Of a stretch of DNA of 64,000 nucleotides, positions 23,826 through 36,291 are shown in pieces. Source of the stretch: Siphonodentalium dalli. Its lineage: Eukaryota > Mollusca > Scaphopoda > Gadilida > Siphonodentaliidae. Position 1 is the first letter of the stretch. Each line of letters opens with the position of its first letter. The notes under the pieces are model-generated. The model was not told where the DNA came from and ran no database searches. It saw only the letters and a program-made list of their open reading frames with translations. The translations under genes were made by a program, and so were the position numbers. The stretch is taken from positions 95,487,343-95,551,342 of the forward strand of contig CP136065.1 of the NCBI GenBank assembly GCA_032622095.1. The letters are read 5' to 3'.

Positions 23826-24852
23826 AAATGTCCAGCACTATATTTTGAGGCCTCAGATCAAACAGTGTTTAAAGTGATTCATAATGTTCAGGCCTCAAGT
23901 GAAACCTATAGTAATTACTCAATATTGTTACATATTCTGAGGATGAAAACAAGTTGATTAGTACATGAAATACTTATATATGGACATAAGGCCAATATAA
24001 AAAATTGCTAGATTTACATCCCCTCCCGACCCTATTTTCGTCCTCTCCTCAATTTTTTTTATTTGGATATCTTTTTACATGTAAATTTTATTCTTGCCTT
24101 AACCGTCAAATTAGATTTGAATGACCCATTAATCAGTCTATTTTGATCAAATTGGACAATCTAAATCACCGTGTATCATATAAGTTGGGATACTGCTTCA
24201 ATATCTAGAAGACTATAGAACTGTCCATGACAATTTATGTTAGGCCAAAATAAACAAGACCTGTGTTTCTGGTGACCCACCTGCCCCTAATCTGGCGCCA
24301 CTGACCGTTTTCATTTTATTGGTTTTGCAAAACTAGTACGCATCCCATTTTATTTTCCATGTAAACTGATTCATTTCCCTGTAAAACGGATACATCGATT
24401 GTACTGTTAAACTGGAAATACCACACTTCAATTAGGTCACAGCCGAATCAAATTTATTTTTTCATGTTTTATTCAATAAAACAATAAATTATAATATTAT
24501 AATATTATGTACTTAGTTTTATTATTTTACAGTACATTAAAACAAGGAGAAGCAGTCTGGGGGGGTATTTATATTTATTTTGAGCAAAGTTGAAAATAAA
24601 ATGAAAAAATAAAATAAAATGAAAAGCCACCCACCCCTAATTTTTTCTTGCATGTTGCCATAAACACATTTATATATATTTTTTGGCCGTAGGAAGAATA
24701 AAATATAAAAATTAAATTCGCCCTCCTGTCTCATTTCTCTGAAATAGTAAATCTAGTAATTTATTTATATTGGCCTAAGTGACGATATTCATTCTCGGCC
24801 TTCAACATTCTGTTTATGAGCTCTTTCATGACCTTTTGCTTGTGGTTTTCAG

Positions 24853-24921
24853 AACTTAAGTCTCATACAGAGAGCATCAGATGAGCTGAAAAAGAGCCAG
24901 AAACTCTCTAAGATACTTGAG
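24853..24921 (+). CDS. GRID2IP: Delphilin-like formin exon f
   Basis: Acceptor gtggttttcag ends at 24852 and donor gtgagt starts at 24922. It holds 23 codons, NLSLIQRASDELKKSQKLSK plus ILE. This is the FH2 helix with A-x-x-EL-x-x-S-x-KL-x-x-(I/L)LE. Phase 0 on both sides. A large piggyBac-like element starts 62 bp downstream. Confidence 0.93.
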
Positions 24922-27338
24922 GTGAGTGATTAGCAGATTTGATTATTCTGAGGATAGCCGATTCAGCAAACATGCAGTCTCTTTAACCCTTTCAGTGCCA
25001 AGTCCAATTTTTGTATCAACCCATATATTTCCGCTAAAGGAAGCCGTTCACACTGAACTATATGGATATATGTCCTGCGTTTGTAAACCTTAGTAGAAAA
25101 GGGGTTAACTTTTTGTGGTCGCCTACGATCCCTCATGGTCTTCAGTGGCTTGCTCGGAATCAGTCATGCATGCGCAGTCCCAATATAACCGATTGAATCT
25201 CGTCAGTTTATTTTCTGCTACGAAACCGAACGGAAGTCTAAAGGGAGTATTGTTCCGAATTTGTCGTTTAACAACTAGACAACAAATTCAATTTATTGAT
25301 ACAATAATTACTGGTCGCCTACGCGTTAGTTTTTAGAATTATTGTTTAAAATTCACGGACCGCTTCAAACATACAATTGTCCGTGTTTTCGAACAGGCGG
25401 TGGACTTAAAAAATTTCGAATATGAAAATCGACATTTCGCCATAATCAGCCGCCATTTCAAGGCCTTACGAGGCGCATAGATTATTGTGAGCAATTCATC
25501 TATGTAATTATTATAGAACCTATAAGGTATGATATAATTTGTCAGATATAAAAAATGCCACGTGATTCGCTACCGGAAGTCTCCTAATTTCGTGGGAATT
25601 TATTTACGCGTGGACATTTATTTAGCAATAATTACCATCGCTACTGACGCTATCTATCATAATGTTATGAACAACATTCTTTCTCATAATACTTTGTTGT
25701 TTTATGGTTCAATACAACTGATCCAGATGTGTTGGTCACATTTGAACTTAAAGTTGATTACATCTTGGTTTATCAATGTAAAAACAGATACCTAAGAATA
25801 ACAGTAGTGTCATTATTACTTTAATAAATTGACAGAGATTGATATTGGACAAGTGTTATAATTCTGTTCATGGTTTGATTCTCGTAACGGAGCATCACCT
25901 TCAATGTAACAATCTCAGCCATGTGCTAGCGGACCGGGGATCGCACCCTGGTCAGGGTATTCTGACAGAAATCAGATCTCGGTCCGATACCTAGTTTGTC
26001 AGGCTAACAAGTCCCATTCGAGATTACTGAATAAAATCCGAATGCAAATGCCGACTTTCCCCATTACAACACTTGTTCAGGTATGTTGTCGTGGGTGCAC
26101 TACGCTGTGCGATCGGGTGTGGACAATTAAAACTTAATGGCTGACCCATGTACACACCTACATGTAGGTGTGTGCATGTTACAGAACACTACTGGAGTCA
26201 CTAGAACTCATCAAAACAACATGCTTTCACAAAATACTTTGTGTTTTCTGTTTCAATACTGTCACACATGTCTCCTATGATTTAGATGTGTTTGTCGACG
26301 CTTGAAGTTGACTACATGCAGTTTATCAATATCAGAAAAATAACGACTGTCGTGGTACTAAGATTCGTTAGTGTCATTAATTTCAGACAGGGATTGACAT
26401 CTGACAGGAGTCAGAATTCTGTTGAGTACATGATTCGATTCTCGTACAGTGCTTCAACTTCACTGTCAAATTTTGAACTGCTAGCAATTAATGATTGCAA
26501 GCATTACACTAAAATTAATCGTGATGACAGTTTCACTATTGTCTCAATTCCAGATTTTAGTTATTATTCTGAATTGTATCCAAAATTAACCCATCCTTTC
26601 AAAATTGCTGGGTTGTTTCTCGACTAAATGGTGTCTCCTTCCGGAATACAAACATAATTGCTTTCCTTCCTGTGCAGGTTTACCGAAAAGAAGCGGTGGG
26701 GGCTGGGTTACTACGATTCTGGATATGGCTCTAATTGGGACACCAAATACAAATCATGGGTGCTCCGGTTTGCATTCTCTAGAGTAAGGCAAGAAGCTTA
26801 TCGTCACTCTGACGGTGTTTAATCATGGTTTCACTATCTACAAATATATTTGAAGATACTTTGGTTTAAAAAACATTTTCCCTTCTTGATTCAATTATGA
26901 GAATGATTCCAGCCTGACAGGTATTTAGAATCGTGGTGACTTGACCCCTCCAGTTAACTGGCCCACTGTCAATAACTGGCAACCGTGGCCTGGATGACGT
27001 TCCCCAATGAATAACGATATAATAGCAGTGGTATTCCAAGACGAGGAAGGTGGGGGGAGACATTATTTATGGCAAGTAACCATATCAAATGTGAGATTGG
27101 TACAAGAACAGGCTGTACATCCAATACAGCATGCATTGTTCATAAAGGGCATGGTAGGTGTTTTGAAGGTATTCATGGACTAGCTGGAGTCTCAATGAAT
27201 TTTCAAATATATACGTGTCCCGACCTTTCATACCGTTGATATGGCGAATAGACTTCACACACGAATGAAGCATATTTACATGGAAAGCATTTATATTGTC
27301 ACGTGTCCCACGACCACTGCCAATAGCCTTTCCGACAA

Positions 27339-27619
27339 GAGTCCATCAGCATGGCTCTTCATACTTCTATTGCCCATATCAATTTGATTATCTGGCACAT
27401 AGACAATAAAACAGGCAAAGACGTTTGCGCTGTCCAGCTAAGCTTTCGAGGAAGCTCATTGACCAGCATTACCGACCTTTCCTAAGACGCAGGCAGGGGA
27501 CCACCCCGTACGAGTGGATCCCATCCCCATGTCACCAGATGCCCGATCGTAAGGGCCTGAAACCATGCTGCCAACTCTGCGCATTTCGGTCTATGCTGGG
27601 TTTGTCCTCTCTTCCTTAA
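27339..27619 (+). pseudogene. piggyBac-like transposase C-terminal remnant
   Basis: In frame from 27351 the reading MALHTSIAHINLIIWHIDNK resembles the late piggyBac region with L-(L/V)NA-x-I-x-(W/Y). After a frame change near 27415-27425 it reads KLSRKLIDQHYRPFLRRRQG, then an H-x-M-P...K-x-x-x-C-C-x-x-C string. That order, a basic helix and then a cysteine-rich tail, is typical of piggyBac transposases. It is broken by the frameshift, and the upstream catalytic part is not recognisable. It supports the element's TTAA termini but would be weak alone. Confidence 0.45.
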
Positions 27620-28256
27620 ACATGCCATAAGCAGGACCACTTAGGTGAGGGGAGTTCCTCTCTATCTTGGCTCTTCATATTAAAATAAAACAACATTATA
27701 AAAGGGATGTGTATCCTTTACTAGGAGGATGATAATTTCATTCGTTTCCTTCCTAGGGGAGCCATTTTTAGAGCGGGTCTTCCCCTAGTTTGCTGCATGC
27801 TTCACACTAAACTGACCTATCACACACCTAGGTCGTTCTACTGCATGTTTGGGGGGGCAGAGGCTCGGACCTGAATATTCCGTATGGTGACCGTGAAAAT
27901 TTACCTGTGTTCATCATCTGACTACATTGTACATCATTTGAACTGATTTCGGTTGTAGAAGGTGCACCTTCATTTCTTAGAATCGGATCGCGGTGGGTAT
28001 TCCGCTGGGAATGCGGACTGCTCTCAGGTGCCTAGTGGTCGTGATGGCCTAATAATAGTAATATGTGTGGATTTAGGCTGAACATAATACTTGTGATTGC
28101 ACATTTTGCTGTCTGTCTCCATTCCAAAGGATGGTGCTCGTTGGGAAATTTCTCCAAAATTAATACTCGTACCGACACTATTGTTTGGCACCTGAGAGTA
28201 GCGGTTTGCTTTCTCATTGGATGCTCTGGTCACCTGCGGTGTTCGGACATGCGCTC

Positions 28257-28790
28257 CTGGTGCTCATGGCTGTTAGTCATGTTCTCTGAGGGGCTATATA
28301 TATATCTTTAATGATACATTGGATTGTGCCAGGGATCTCTGCTCTGGCTCCGACCATTGGATTGTTGGGCGCAGCTTTAGTAGGGTCTTCTGACATGATC
28401 TCATGATGACTTATATATCACCATGATATATCTATTATATCATTTTATATATCTATATATGCGAAAGATTTGTGTCACCGGGTTTCTGCAATGATATCTT
28501 GTGATACATAGGTACCTCAGAGACATGAGACATGTTCTCTGTGGGGTTGTATATCTATATTTAGTGATACGTTGGATCATGACAGGGAGCTGTGATCTGG
28601 CTCCGCCCATTAGATTGATGGGCGCAGCTTTGGAAGGGCCTTCTGACATGGTCTCATGAGGAAAACTTAATATATATATCCCCCGGATATATATATTATA
28701 TAATTTTATATATATATATACGCAATGTGTATATTGTGATACATAGGTACCTCAGAGACATGTGAACGTGTGATAACTGTTCTAAGGGCA
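28257..28790 (+). repeat. Two ~264-bp tandem repeats
   Basis: catgttctctg.ggggytatat ... ggctccgaccattggattg ... gcagctttagtagggtcttctgacatg repeats at 28277 and 28531, each followed by an AT-rich palindromic tract (tatatatc / gatatata). Confidence 0.8.
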
Positions 28791-29560
28791 GGACCAGTTC
28801 ACGCTCCCCCGATTACGCATTCGCGGTCAATCAGTCTGTGGGGAAACGTCTGGTGGAGTAGACGGGGTACTTGGGACCTCCAGGACATTTGTCCCCCACC
28901 AGACGCCAGCGGTTCTGGGCGCTAAAGCTGCCAAATCATGTGCCTACAAATCGACACCGGCAGATGGGCCTCCGGCAGCTTAAGCGTAGGGCAGGGGCCG
29001 TACCCATGAGGTAAAGCGCCGCGTCCCCCTGGTCACGCTCGTCTTAACGACAAAATGCGGCCTTGCCTGCCACTCCTCCGTGAAGGGATCGGAGAAAAAT
29101 GACCTCTCCCCACCCTCCAGCTTGGCCAGGATATTAGCTTGGGCATGACCACCTGCAGCATGCGATGGTGGGGGCTCCCTCTGATCCGATGGCTTGACTC
29201 GCTTATAGTTGTCTAACCCATTTGGGCTAATGGGCTCTCCATTTGTTCCCTGTGCCACAGATTGGGCATCAGGTTATCTGCCATTTGCGTTGGTGAACAG
29301 TAGTTAGTTAACTCTTAATGTGGGTTGTCTTGCCATCTTTGGAGTGGGCCTCCTCCAGTGCAGGTTGTTATGTCGCTAAGGCGGAGAGGGAGTTAGTCTC
29401 CTCGCATCTCAAATCGGCTGGATTCTTAGAACTGACGGATGAAGAACAGAGAATTGCTCGGTTCGCTCGCAATTCTGAATTGAATGGCACCACCTGGGAT
29501 GTTGCTTCCAAAAACAAGGGGGGGAGGTACATGTTTGAGCAATATAGCACTCTAATTATA
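28790..29560. other. GC-rich coding-like patch, strand uncertain
   Basis: GC content is clearly above the surroundings. Two frames look protein-like: + strand 29318-29563 (with ELTDEEQRIARFARNSELNG) and - strand 28980-29258 (with AKLEGGERSFFSDPFTEEWQ). Neither shows a motif I can name. It may be a remnant of a retroelement or of a captured exon inside the piggyBac-like element. Confidence 0.35.
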
Positions 29561-29689
29561 TGAGTTATTTCATGTAACTAATCATAACAGATTCATATTT
29601 AGGTACAATCTGTTTTAGAAGAGTGCATTCCCTCCAAAATTTGGCTATTAACTTTATTGCTCGTGCCTCCTCCTGGGCTTGCATTCTAA

Positions 29690-30062
29690 TCCATATAGTT
29701 CAGTGTGAACGGCTTCCTTTAGCGGAAATATGATATTTTTAAAAATATAATATATATTTCCTTAAAGAAAGCCTGAACACTGAACTATCATAGGGCCCTC
29801 CCATGGCGGTGCCATTCCCAACCCCGCAACTCGCCAATCTCCTGATTGTGTTGAAAATAAACTGACGAGATTCAATCGGTTATATTGGGACTGCGCATGC
29901 GTGACTGATTCCGAGCAAGCCACTGAAGACCATGAGGGATCGTAGGCGACCACAAAAAGTTAACCCCTTTTCTACTATGGTTTACAAACGCAGGACATAT
30001 ATCCATATAGTTCAGTGTTCAGGCTTTCTTTAAGGAAATATATATTATATTTTTAAAAATAT
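29690..30062. repeat. Palindromic atagttcagtgt repeats by the piggyBac right end
   Basis: A hairpin with ends atagttcagtgt and its inverse acactgaactat spans 29697-29789. A further half copy starts at about 30005. The left end of the element has one half copy (25019-25065). They appear to be a small palindromic element present in the TIR and expanded on the right side. Confidence 0.6.
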
Positions 30063-30340
30063 CATTTCCTCGATCATTTTTCAAATTTATTGATTATAAT
30101 AATGTGATACATTGATGGAAAGAGGTTGATACAAAAATTGGACTTGGCACTGAAAGGGTTAAGTGCATATGGCCCGTTTGGATCATGGATACGGTAATTA
30201 AAGCATATATATGCAGATTATTTCTGACAGAACTCATTGATATAGTGCTGAAAATCATATTTCTTTTTAAACCCTTTTTGCCTCCGTTGTTGTAATTTCT
30301 ATGATTTCAATAAATCTATCCGACGTTTCAAAAGTCCATA

Positions 30341-30455
30341 TTAACACATTGACTGCTGGCTGTGAGTTATCTCTATTAACATGTTGACTGCCATCTATGT
30401 GTTATCTCGTACATTTTGCATGTAATTGAATTTGAGTCAGCAGTCAATGTGTTAA
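30341..30455. mobile_element. 115-bp piggyBac-type MITE
   Basis: TTAACACATTGACTGCTG at the left and its inverse CAGCAGTCAATGTGTTAA at the right give 18-bp perfect TIRs with TTAA at each end. Confidence 0.85.
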
Positions 30456-31370
30456 AGTACATCACCATGAAGGAACGTAACGAAAGCAAAAACGCTTCTA
30501 TCAATTAATATTGATTTTATATCAATATTTATATATCAATTGGGACATTTTTTCTTTACTATTTGTATAATTTTTAGATTACCCTGAATGAGTTACCCTG
30601 CATGTTATTTGCTCCAAACGAACGAGAGCCGTAAAATGTCTCAAATTGATTGTATGTATATTATACTAGAAAATTTGATATATAGGGTAAATTTGTTATC
30701 TTCAGTAATAATTAATGAAATTAAATACTATTTGGTATGACATGAGTTTATTAGCAAAGGTCAAGTTCGATATGGGTGAGTCTGCCTATTTTTGTCAGAG
30801 TTATGGTCCTTGTTGACATAGAATTTGCTGACTATTTTGGTTTTTTGGATGATAACTTTAGTTTTAGTATCTGTCAGATTGTTTTAAAATCTGTTGGATG
30901 GATTACTCATATGAACATATAGGTCATGTTTGAATATGTGTGCGGTCAGCCATTTTTACTGGAGTTATGGTCCTCATAGACTTAAAATTTAATACTGATT
31001 ATTCTGGTGTCTAATCAAATAACACTAGGTATGTTAATAACATAGAGAGGCAAAGTCTGATTCAATGATTGTTCCCAGAATAAAAAAAATTATTTCCAAA
31101 AAAGGAATATAGCCACCTTATTCGGGGGACATATGGGCCAGCGGCCTTTCTATATATAGGAATTTCACAACATCTGCATTCTATTTTTCAACTGCATAAT
31201 CAAATGTCATGACGTCATTTAACAGCAAAGAATTTAAAACCACTATATTTATCAGTTTGGATTTGTGTACATTGGCAAGAATTTGTATAGAATAATTATT
31301 TTCATATAGTAAGATATTATCTTACACAGTTACAGGTGTTTTTACATCCCCACTGTTTTTTTTTCTCTAG

Positions 31371-31457
31371 CTAATTTTAGCTATGGGTAATCACATGAAT
31401 AAAGGGAATCAGAGAATTGGAAACGCATCAGGATTTAAAATCTCATTCCTATCACAG
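31371..31457 (+). CDS. GRID2IP: Delphilin-like formin exon g (FH2 signature)
   Basis: A strong T-rich tract and ctctag precede 31371, and donor gtatgt starts at 31458. It holds 29 codons, LILAMGNHMNKGNQRIGNAS then GFKISFLSQ. It contains the FH2 signature G-N-x-(L/M)-N-x-G. The following GFKI-FL is the variant I associate with delphilin and INF2 rather than with diaphanous or DAAM formins. Confidence 0.95.
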
Positions 31458-31825
31458 GTATGTAAAAGTATGGATCTCTGTCATAGATCTTATAAATATA
31501 TGTACATTAACCCTTAATTCTATAATATTTACATAGCCCGACTGTGTTACACTAAATCCTGTTCTGTGATTGGTCAACTTCGGTGATTGGATCACCCATT
31601 TTATATCCCAATGAAACATATCGTAACACGAACATGACGTCACAAATTGTTGACCTAATCTGACCTAATCACTAAAATTGGTCAGCGGAATAATTGTTTG
31701 TGGTTTTAAAAGTTCACCTGAATTGCATTGAAGCCAGTTATTTATGTTGATTACATGATCTTTACTAAGTGCTTGATGTAGCTGTCGCAAGTGGTTTCAA
31801 AATCACCTTGTAAGCCTGTACATTC

Positions 31826-31933
31826 TCTTATATATGCTGGGCTGCCAATGGGAGACTCGCATATATAAGAGAATTCACTGGCACAGGATCTTTAATGCTG
31901 CACCAGCTCAGCTCCCTTAATGGAAAGGGTTAA
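31826..31933. repeat. Hairpin repeat (vacant paralogue of 17.7-18.2 kb)
   Basis: tacattctcttatatatg and catatataagagaattcac form a hairpin, followed by gcacaggatctttaatgctg and gctccctt..aaagggttaa. It is the uninterrupted version of the right part of 17371-18207. Confidence 0.7.
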
Positions 31934-31970
31934 CAATGTACATACATATGCTATATATCTTGTTTTCCAG

Positions 31971-32100
31971 ATGGATATAACAAAAACAAGTGACAACAAG
32001 GGTAGTTTCATCAACATTCTGGCTAATGCGGTCCAAACTAAATTCCCTCATGTTCTAACTTTCGCAGAGGAGCTGGCTACAGTGCCCAAGGCTGCTAAAG
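31971..32100 (+). CDS. GRID2IP: Delphilin-like formin exon h
   Basis: Acceptor cttgttttccag ends at 31970. The donor is gtctga at 32101, which is weak after position 2, but it is the only one that keeps frame with exon i. It holds 43 codons plus one base: MDITKTSDNKGSFINILANA at the start and LATVPKAAK at the end. T-K-x-x-D-x-K-x-x-(F/L)-x-x-IL-A and TVP-AAK are close to delphilin as remembered. Confidence 0.93.
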
Positions 32101-32283
32101 GTCTGATTTAATATACGTAATTGATATGAATGAGATATAATGCACATCTTTTGCTCTATTTGGTCCAACTGACAAATTATTAACCAAAGATAGTCATGCA
32201 TTGCCTTAAATGGTCACTTACGTACATAAGTGAGATAAACATTCTCTCTTAATTGTCACCATATCAGAAAAAGACTAACAAGC

Positions 32284-32748
32284 TTAACCCTTTCAGTGCC
32301 AGGGGCCGATCTCATCGGCCCTAATTTACGGTCTGTAAAATCGGCCCTAAAAACAATTAAATTTTTTTTGGGTATGCTTTAGCATGCTATAGCGAATTTG
32401 AAAACAAACTGGATAAAACCTTAGGGGCATGTTATAACTCAAAACTATCACCAAAGTATTCATAGTAATAATTTTGATGCCCATGAAAAACGCAAGATTC
32501 CCTGGCACTAAACCTACAAAATAAGTCTGTTAAAGAATATAAGAAAAAATTATTAAAATTGTAAAATTGTAAAAAAATATTAACAAATGATGAAAAATTG
32601 TTAGGCCAATGCATTCTCTTATATATGCGAGGCGACCTATGGTCGACTCGCATTTATAAGAGATGGTCGACTCGCATTTATAAGAGAATGCATTGGCACA
32701 GGGTATATGGGTTGATACAAAAATCGGACCTGGCACTGAAAGGGTTAA
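32284..32748. mobile_element. 465-bp piggyBac-type MITE
   Basis: TTAACCCTTTCAGTGCCAGG at the left and its inverse at the right, TTAA-bounded; related to the ends of the 5.2-kb element. It contains the 32604-32703 hairpin repeat with a local 27-bp duplication (ggtcgactcgcatttataag twice). Confidence 0.85.
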
Positions 32749-33307
32749 GGAACAATCATTAAAATACTGTTCTATTCACAAAGGTCTCTGGATTAAAAGG
32801 AAGGATATGTTCAAACCCGAAGTGAGCAATTTTGTATTGCTCATTGGACATTTCTATGACACAGATGTTTCAAATCTTGAAAGAAAATATAATTGTATTG
32901 AACCTTTTATTGAACTTTTCAAAGAAAACTAAATATAAACTGGATTGACTTCATCCATCTGTCTGTCTATCCATCATGCAGCCCATTTAGCCATCCATTC
33001 CACATATGGCCCCGAGTTTTTCACTTGCCGATGTCACCAGTGACACAGCTTAACCACAGTGGAATTTCACTCTACAGTATAAGGCCCGTGGTTTTTTACA
33101 TGTCCACGGAAGACCACGCGCGATTTTTCCGTGGTTTTTCCGTGTTCAAAATCTGAACTCGCTAAGAACACGGTCTGGGTAAACGTGTTCAATCGTGTTC
33201 CGATTATGAACACGCTCTGATCACGTTTGAACACGCTCTGATCACGTTTGAACACGGAACGTCCACGCTATGATCACGGTACGACGAACGGGTGACCACG
33301 GCCAAAT

Positions 33308-34100
33308 GATCACGTTTGAACACGGAACATCCACGCTATGACCACGGGTGACCACGGCCATAACACAGGTGACCGCGACATGAACACGGAGGAACATGGC
33401 TGAACACGGAGCCATCGCTAGCGGCCATCGCTTGGCACGCCGCGGAGCTCGCGGTGTGAGTTACGTAATTAGTTATCACCTCCCTAGTCCAAAATATATT
33501 CTCGAAATTTCTGCTCAAATTAGCAAATGAGCAGCACCATTTTATTTAAATGAAATTTCATCGAAATTCAACCCGTCGATTGTGAAAATTGGCCCAGAAA
33601 AAGTAAAGATACCAATATAGCGCGATTACTCAGAAAAATAAATTATATATGGGAGTCGGAATTGTACCGATACACATGCATTATTTCAAGCAGGGTGCTA
33701 ACTTAATACTAAATAACTCGAATATTTTGACAGGAACATATGACTATATATATTTATTGAATTTTATAGATTTACATCTTCTGATCGAAAATATCTTGAC
33801 GGGACCTTTGATAAATGTTCAATTTAGTTTCAATTAAGAATGGTTCTGGTATCAATGTCCGTTTAGTTTTAAACAAACCTTGATCACGTTTGAATACGGA
33901 ACATCCACGCTATGACCACGGGTGACCACGGCCATAACACAGGTGACCGCGACATGAACACGGGGGAACACGGAGGAACATGGCTGAACACGGAGGCATC
34001 GCTGGCGGCCGGGGCTTGGCACGCCGCGATGGCGGAGCTCGCGGTGTGCGTTACGTAATTAATTATCACCTCCCTATAGTCCAAAATATATTCTCGAATC
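33308..34100 (+). repeat. ~195-bp duplicated subterminal block
   Basis: Block 33308-33503 (gatcacgtttgaacacggaa to aaaatatattctcgaa) returns at 33881-34099 with short insertions, 573 bp on. It includes a gccatcgctagcggcc / ggcacgccgcgg patch with CpG-rich composition. Confidence 0.85.
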
Positions 34101-34380
34101 TGAACACGCTCTGCTGATCGCGTTTGAACACGCTCTGATCACGTTTGAAACATCGGGAAATATCAATGATAAACCAATCTAGATTTATTTACCATTTTAA
34201 TTAATCTTTTACAAAAAAAAGTGTAAGATAATTTACAATATTTAGTGAAAAAAAAATCAAGATTTCTCCATGTAAATTTCATCAATGATTATGTCTCGAA
34301 AACAAAATCATCAAAAAAGACATACCTAGAACAGGAACGATGCAACAATTATATATATTGCTTGTAAAATAATTACCCGC

Positions 34381-35400
34381 AATAAACATTCTGTGTTCAA
34401 ACTTTATACTCAAATATTTCTATTGTGGGGTCGATACCCCTCGTTAGTAATTTGATTTATATGACATGTTACTGATGTCCAATCATAAATTTGGTATTGC
34501 TAAATCGGCAAATAACTCATCTTTCACTATGCAAAAATTTTCCGTTAAAAATGTTTTTAGTAATCTCACAAAATGTCCCGGAACACAGCCCGTAATAAAC
34601 ATTATCCGTTCAAACTGTATATTCAAATATTTCTAGTGGGGTCGATACCCCTTGGTAGTAATTTAATTTTTATGACATGTTCCCAACGTCGGAACATAAT
34701 AAATTTGGTACTGCTAAATCGGCAAATAACTCATCTTTCACCATGCAAAAATTTCCGTTAAAAAGGTTTTTAGTAATCTCACAAAATGTACCGGAACACA
34801 GCCCGTAATAAACATTATCCGTTCAAACTGTATATTCAAATATTTCTAGTGGGGTCGATACCCCTTGGTAGTAATTTAATTTGTATGACATGTTCCCGAC
34901 GTCGGATCATTTTAAATTTGGTACTGCTAAATCGGCAAATGACGCATCTTGCACCATGCAAACATTTTCCGTTAAAAATGTTTATAGTAATCTCACAAAA
35001 TGTTCCCGAACACAGCCCGAAAAAGCGCCGACCGCTGCCCATAATAAACATTCTCCGTTCAAACTTTATACTCAAATATTTATAGTGGGGTCGATACCCC
35101 TCGGTAGTAATTTGATTTATATGACATGTTCCCGAAGTCCAATCGTCATAAATTTGGTACTGCTAAATCGGCAAATGACGCATCTTGCACCATGCAAACA
35201 TTTTCCGTTAAAAATGTTTATAGTAATCTCACAAAATGTTCCCGAACACAGCCCGAAAAAGCGCGCCGACCGCTACCCGTAATAAACATTCTCCGTTCAA
35301 ACAAAGTAATTTGATTTATATGACATGTTCCCGACGGCTGATCGTAACCAATTTGGTATTGCTATATCGGCAAATGACTCATCTCATCTTGCAGCATGTA
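34381..35400 (+). repeat. 213-238-bp tandem array with GGGGTCGATACCCC
   Basis: aataaacatt recurs at 34381, 34594, 34807, 35043 and 35281 (periods 213, 213, 236, 238). The longer units carry an added gaaaaagcg.cgaccgct segment. The first four units carry the perfect 14-bp palindrome GGGGTCGATACCCC, which the truncated fifth unit lacks. Confidence 0.93.
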
Positions 35401-36291
35401 AATTTTTTCCGTTAAAACGGCCTATGCTGATACTTACATATCCATACACAATTACCGGCCAACACCTTGAAAATACAGTCTCTGCACATGCAGCAAAAAT
35501 ATGAAGGACAAATAATTGCCGCCATTGATACACGACAATTATCAGGACAATACACGTGAAAAGAAAAGCGTCAATTCAACAGGATTGTATTATCATATTA
35601 GAAAACGCTCTTTATTACATCGTCTTCACACATTTCTGAAAACGAAAGCATGAACCTAGAACAGAAATAACACTAACATATACATTTTGCTCTCTGGAAA
35701 AAACATACTACATGCATAACTTTTCCATATCTTTGATGGTGTTATTAAAGATATATTTTTAACGTTATATCTACTCAGTATATCTCATTTAAATTCAGGC
35801 ATTCTATAGTCACAAAAATAAAACGAACAACAACCTGTGTATTTGTACTGTCCGTCTACAGTATCGAGATACTTAATCCCGTTATGTAATCGATGGCAAT
35901 GAACAAACCATGCATTATCGAGACAGACATCTAACTACTCGTTATGTAATTATGACAATTACCAGCCTATTGTTTGGCGGTCTCTTTGTAGATTGGGTCC
36001 CTTTTTGCTTGGATGAATTATATAATCAGTACAACGACGATGTGACTTTTTCTGCTATAATAATAACACGAAAACAAAACCCCATCCAAAAAGAGTCCAT
36101 AACAACTTATGGATACAATATTTTCACTTTGTTTTTCAGTCTTGCATATTTAAAAAAATTCATTGGCACGGGTTTTCGCAAAATAATATTTTAAAATATA
36201 TAAAAAGATAAATTCACCAAGATTTTTTGGTCATAAATATTGCATTTAACGTATCATAATAATTGCATATTATGGTACTATGACAAACGTG

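Larger units (their letters stand above)
24983..30162 (+). mobile_element. 5.2-kb piggyBac-like element
   Basis: TTAA at 24983 and 30159-30162 bounds perfect 39-bp TIRs starting TTAACCCTTTCAGTGCC. A longer inverted block (tttgtaaacc..tagtagaaaa to gattgaatctcgtcagttta) continues inside, at 25082-25212 and about 29866-29995. The same TIRs bound the 465-bp element at 32284. The interior has a decayed transposase end (27339-27619), a divergent 260-bp duplication (about 25670-25930 and 26215-26480), a 264-bp repeat pair and a GC-rich patch. Confidence 0.8.

Noticed and set aside
26660-26820. Exon after tttccttcctgtgcag with KKRWGLGYYDSGYG
   Set aside because: No formin similarity, no phase fit between exons f and g, and it lies inside the piggyBac-like element.
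27085-27273. Minus-strand frame resembling a piggyBac catalytic segment
   Set aside because: Likeness is a few aliphatic and aromatic residues only, and it is opposite to the better-supported + strand C-terminus at 27339-27619.
34573-35314. Repeated MFxxSxRHKFGTAKSANDASC-like frames as a peptide-repeat gene
   Set aside because: The frame follows the 213-bp period (a multiple of 3) so it stays open by arithmetic; the 236/238-bp units shift it.
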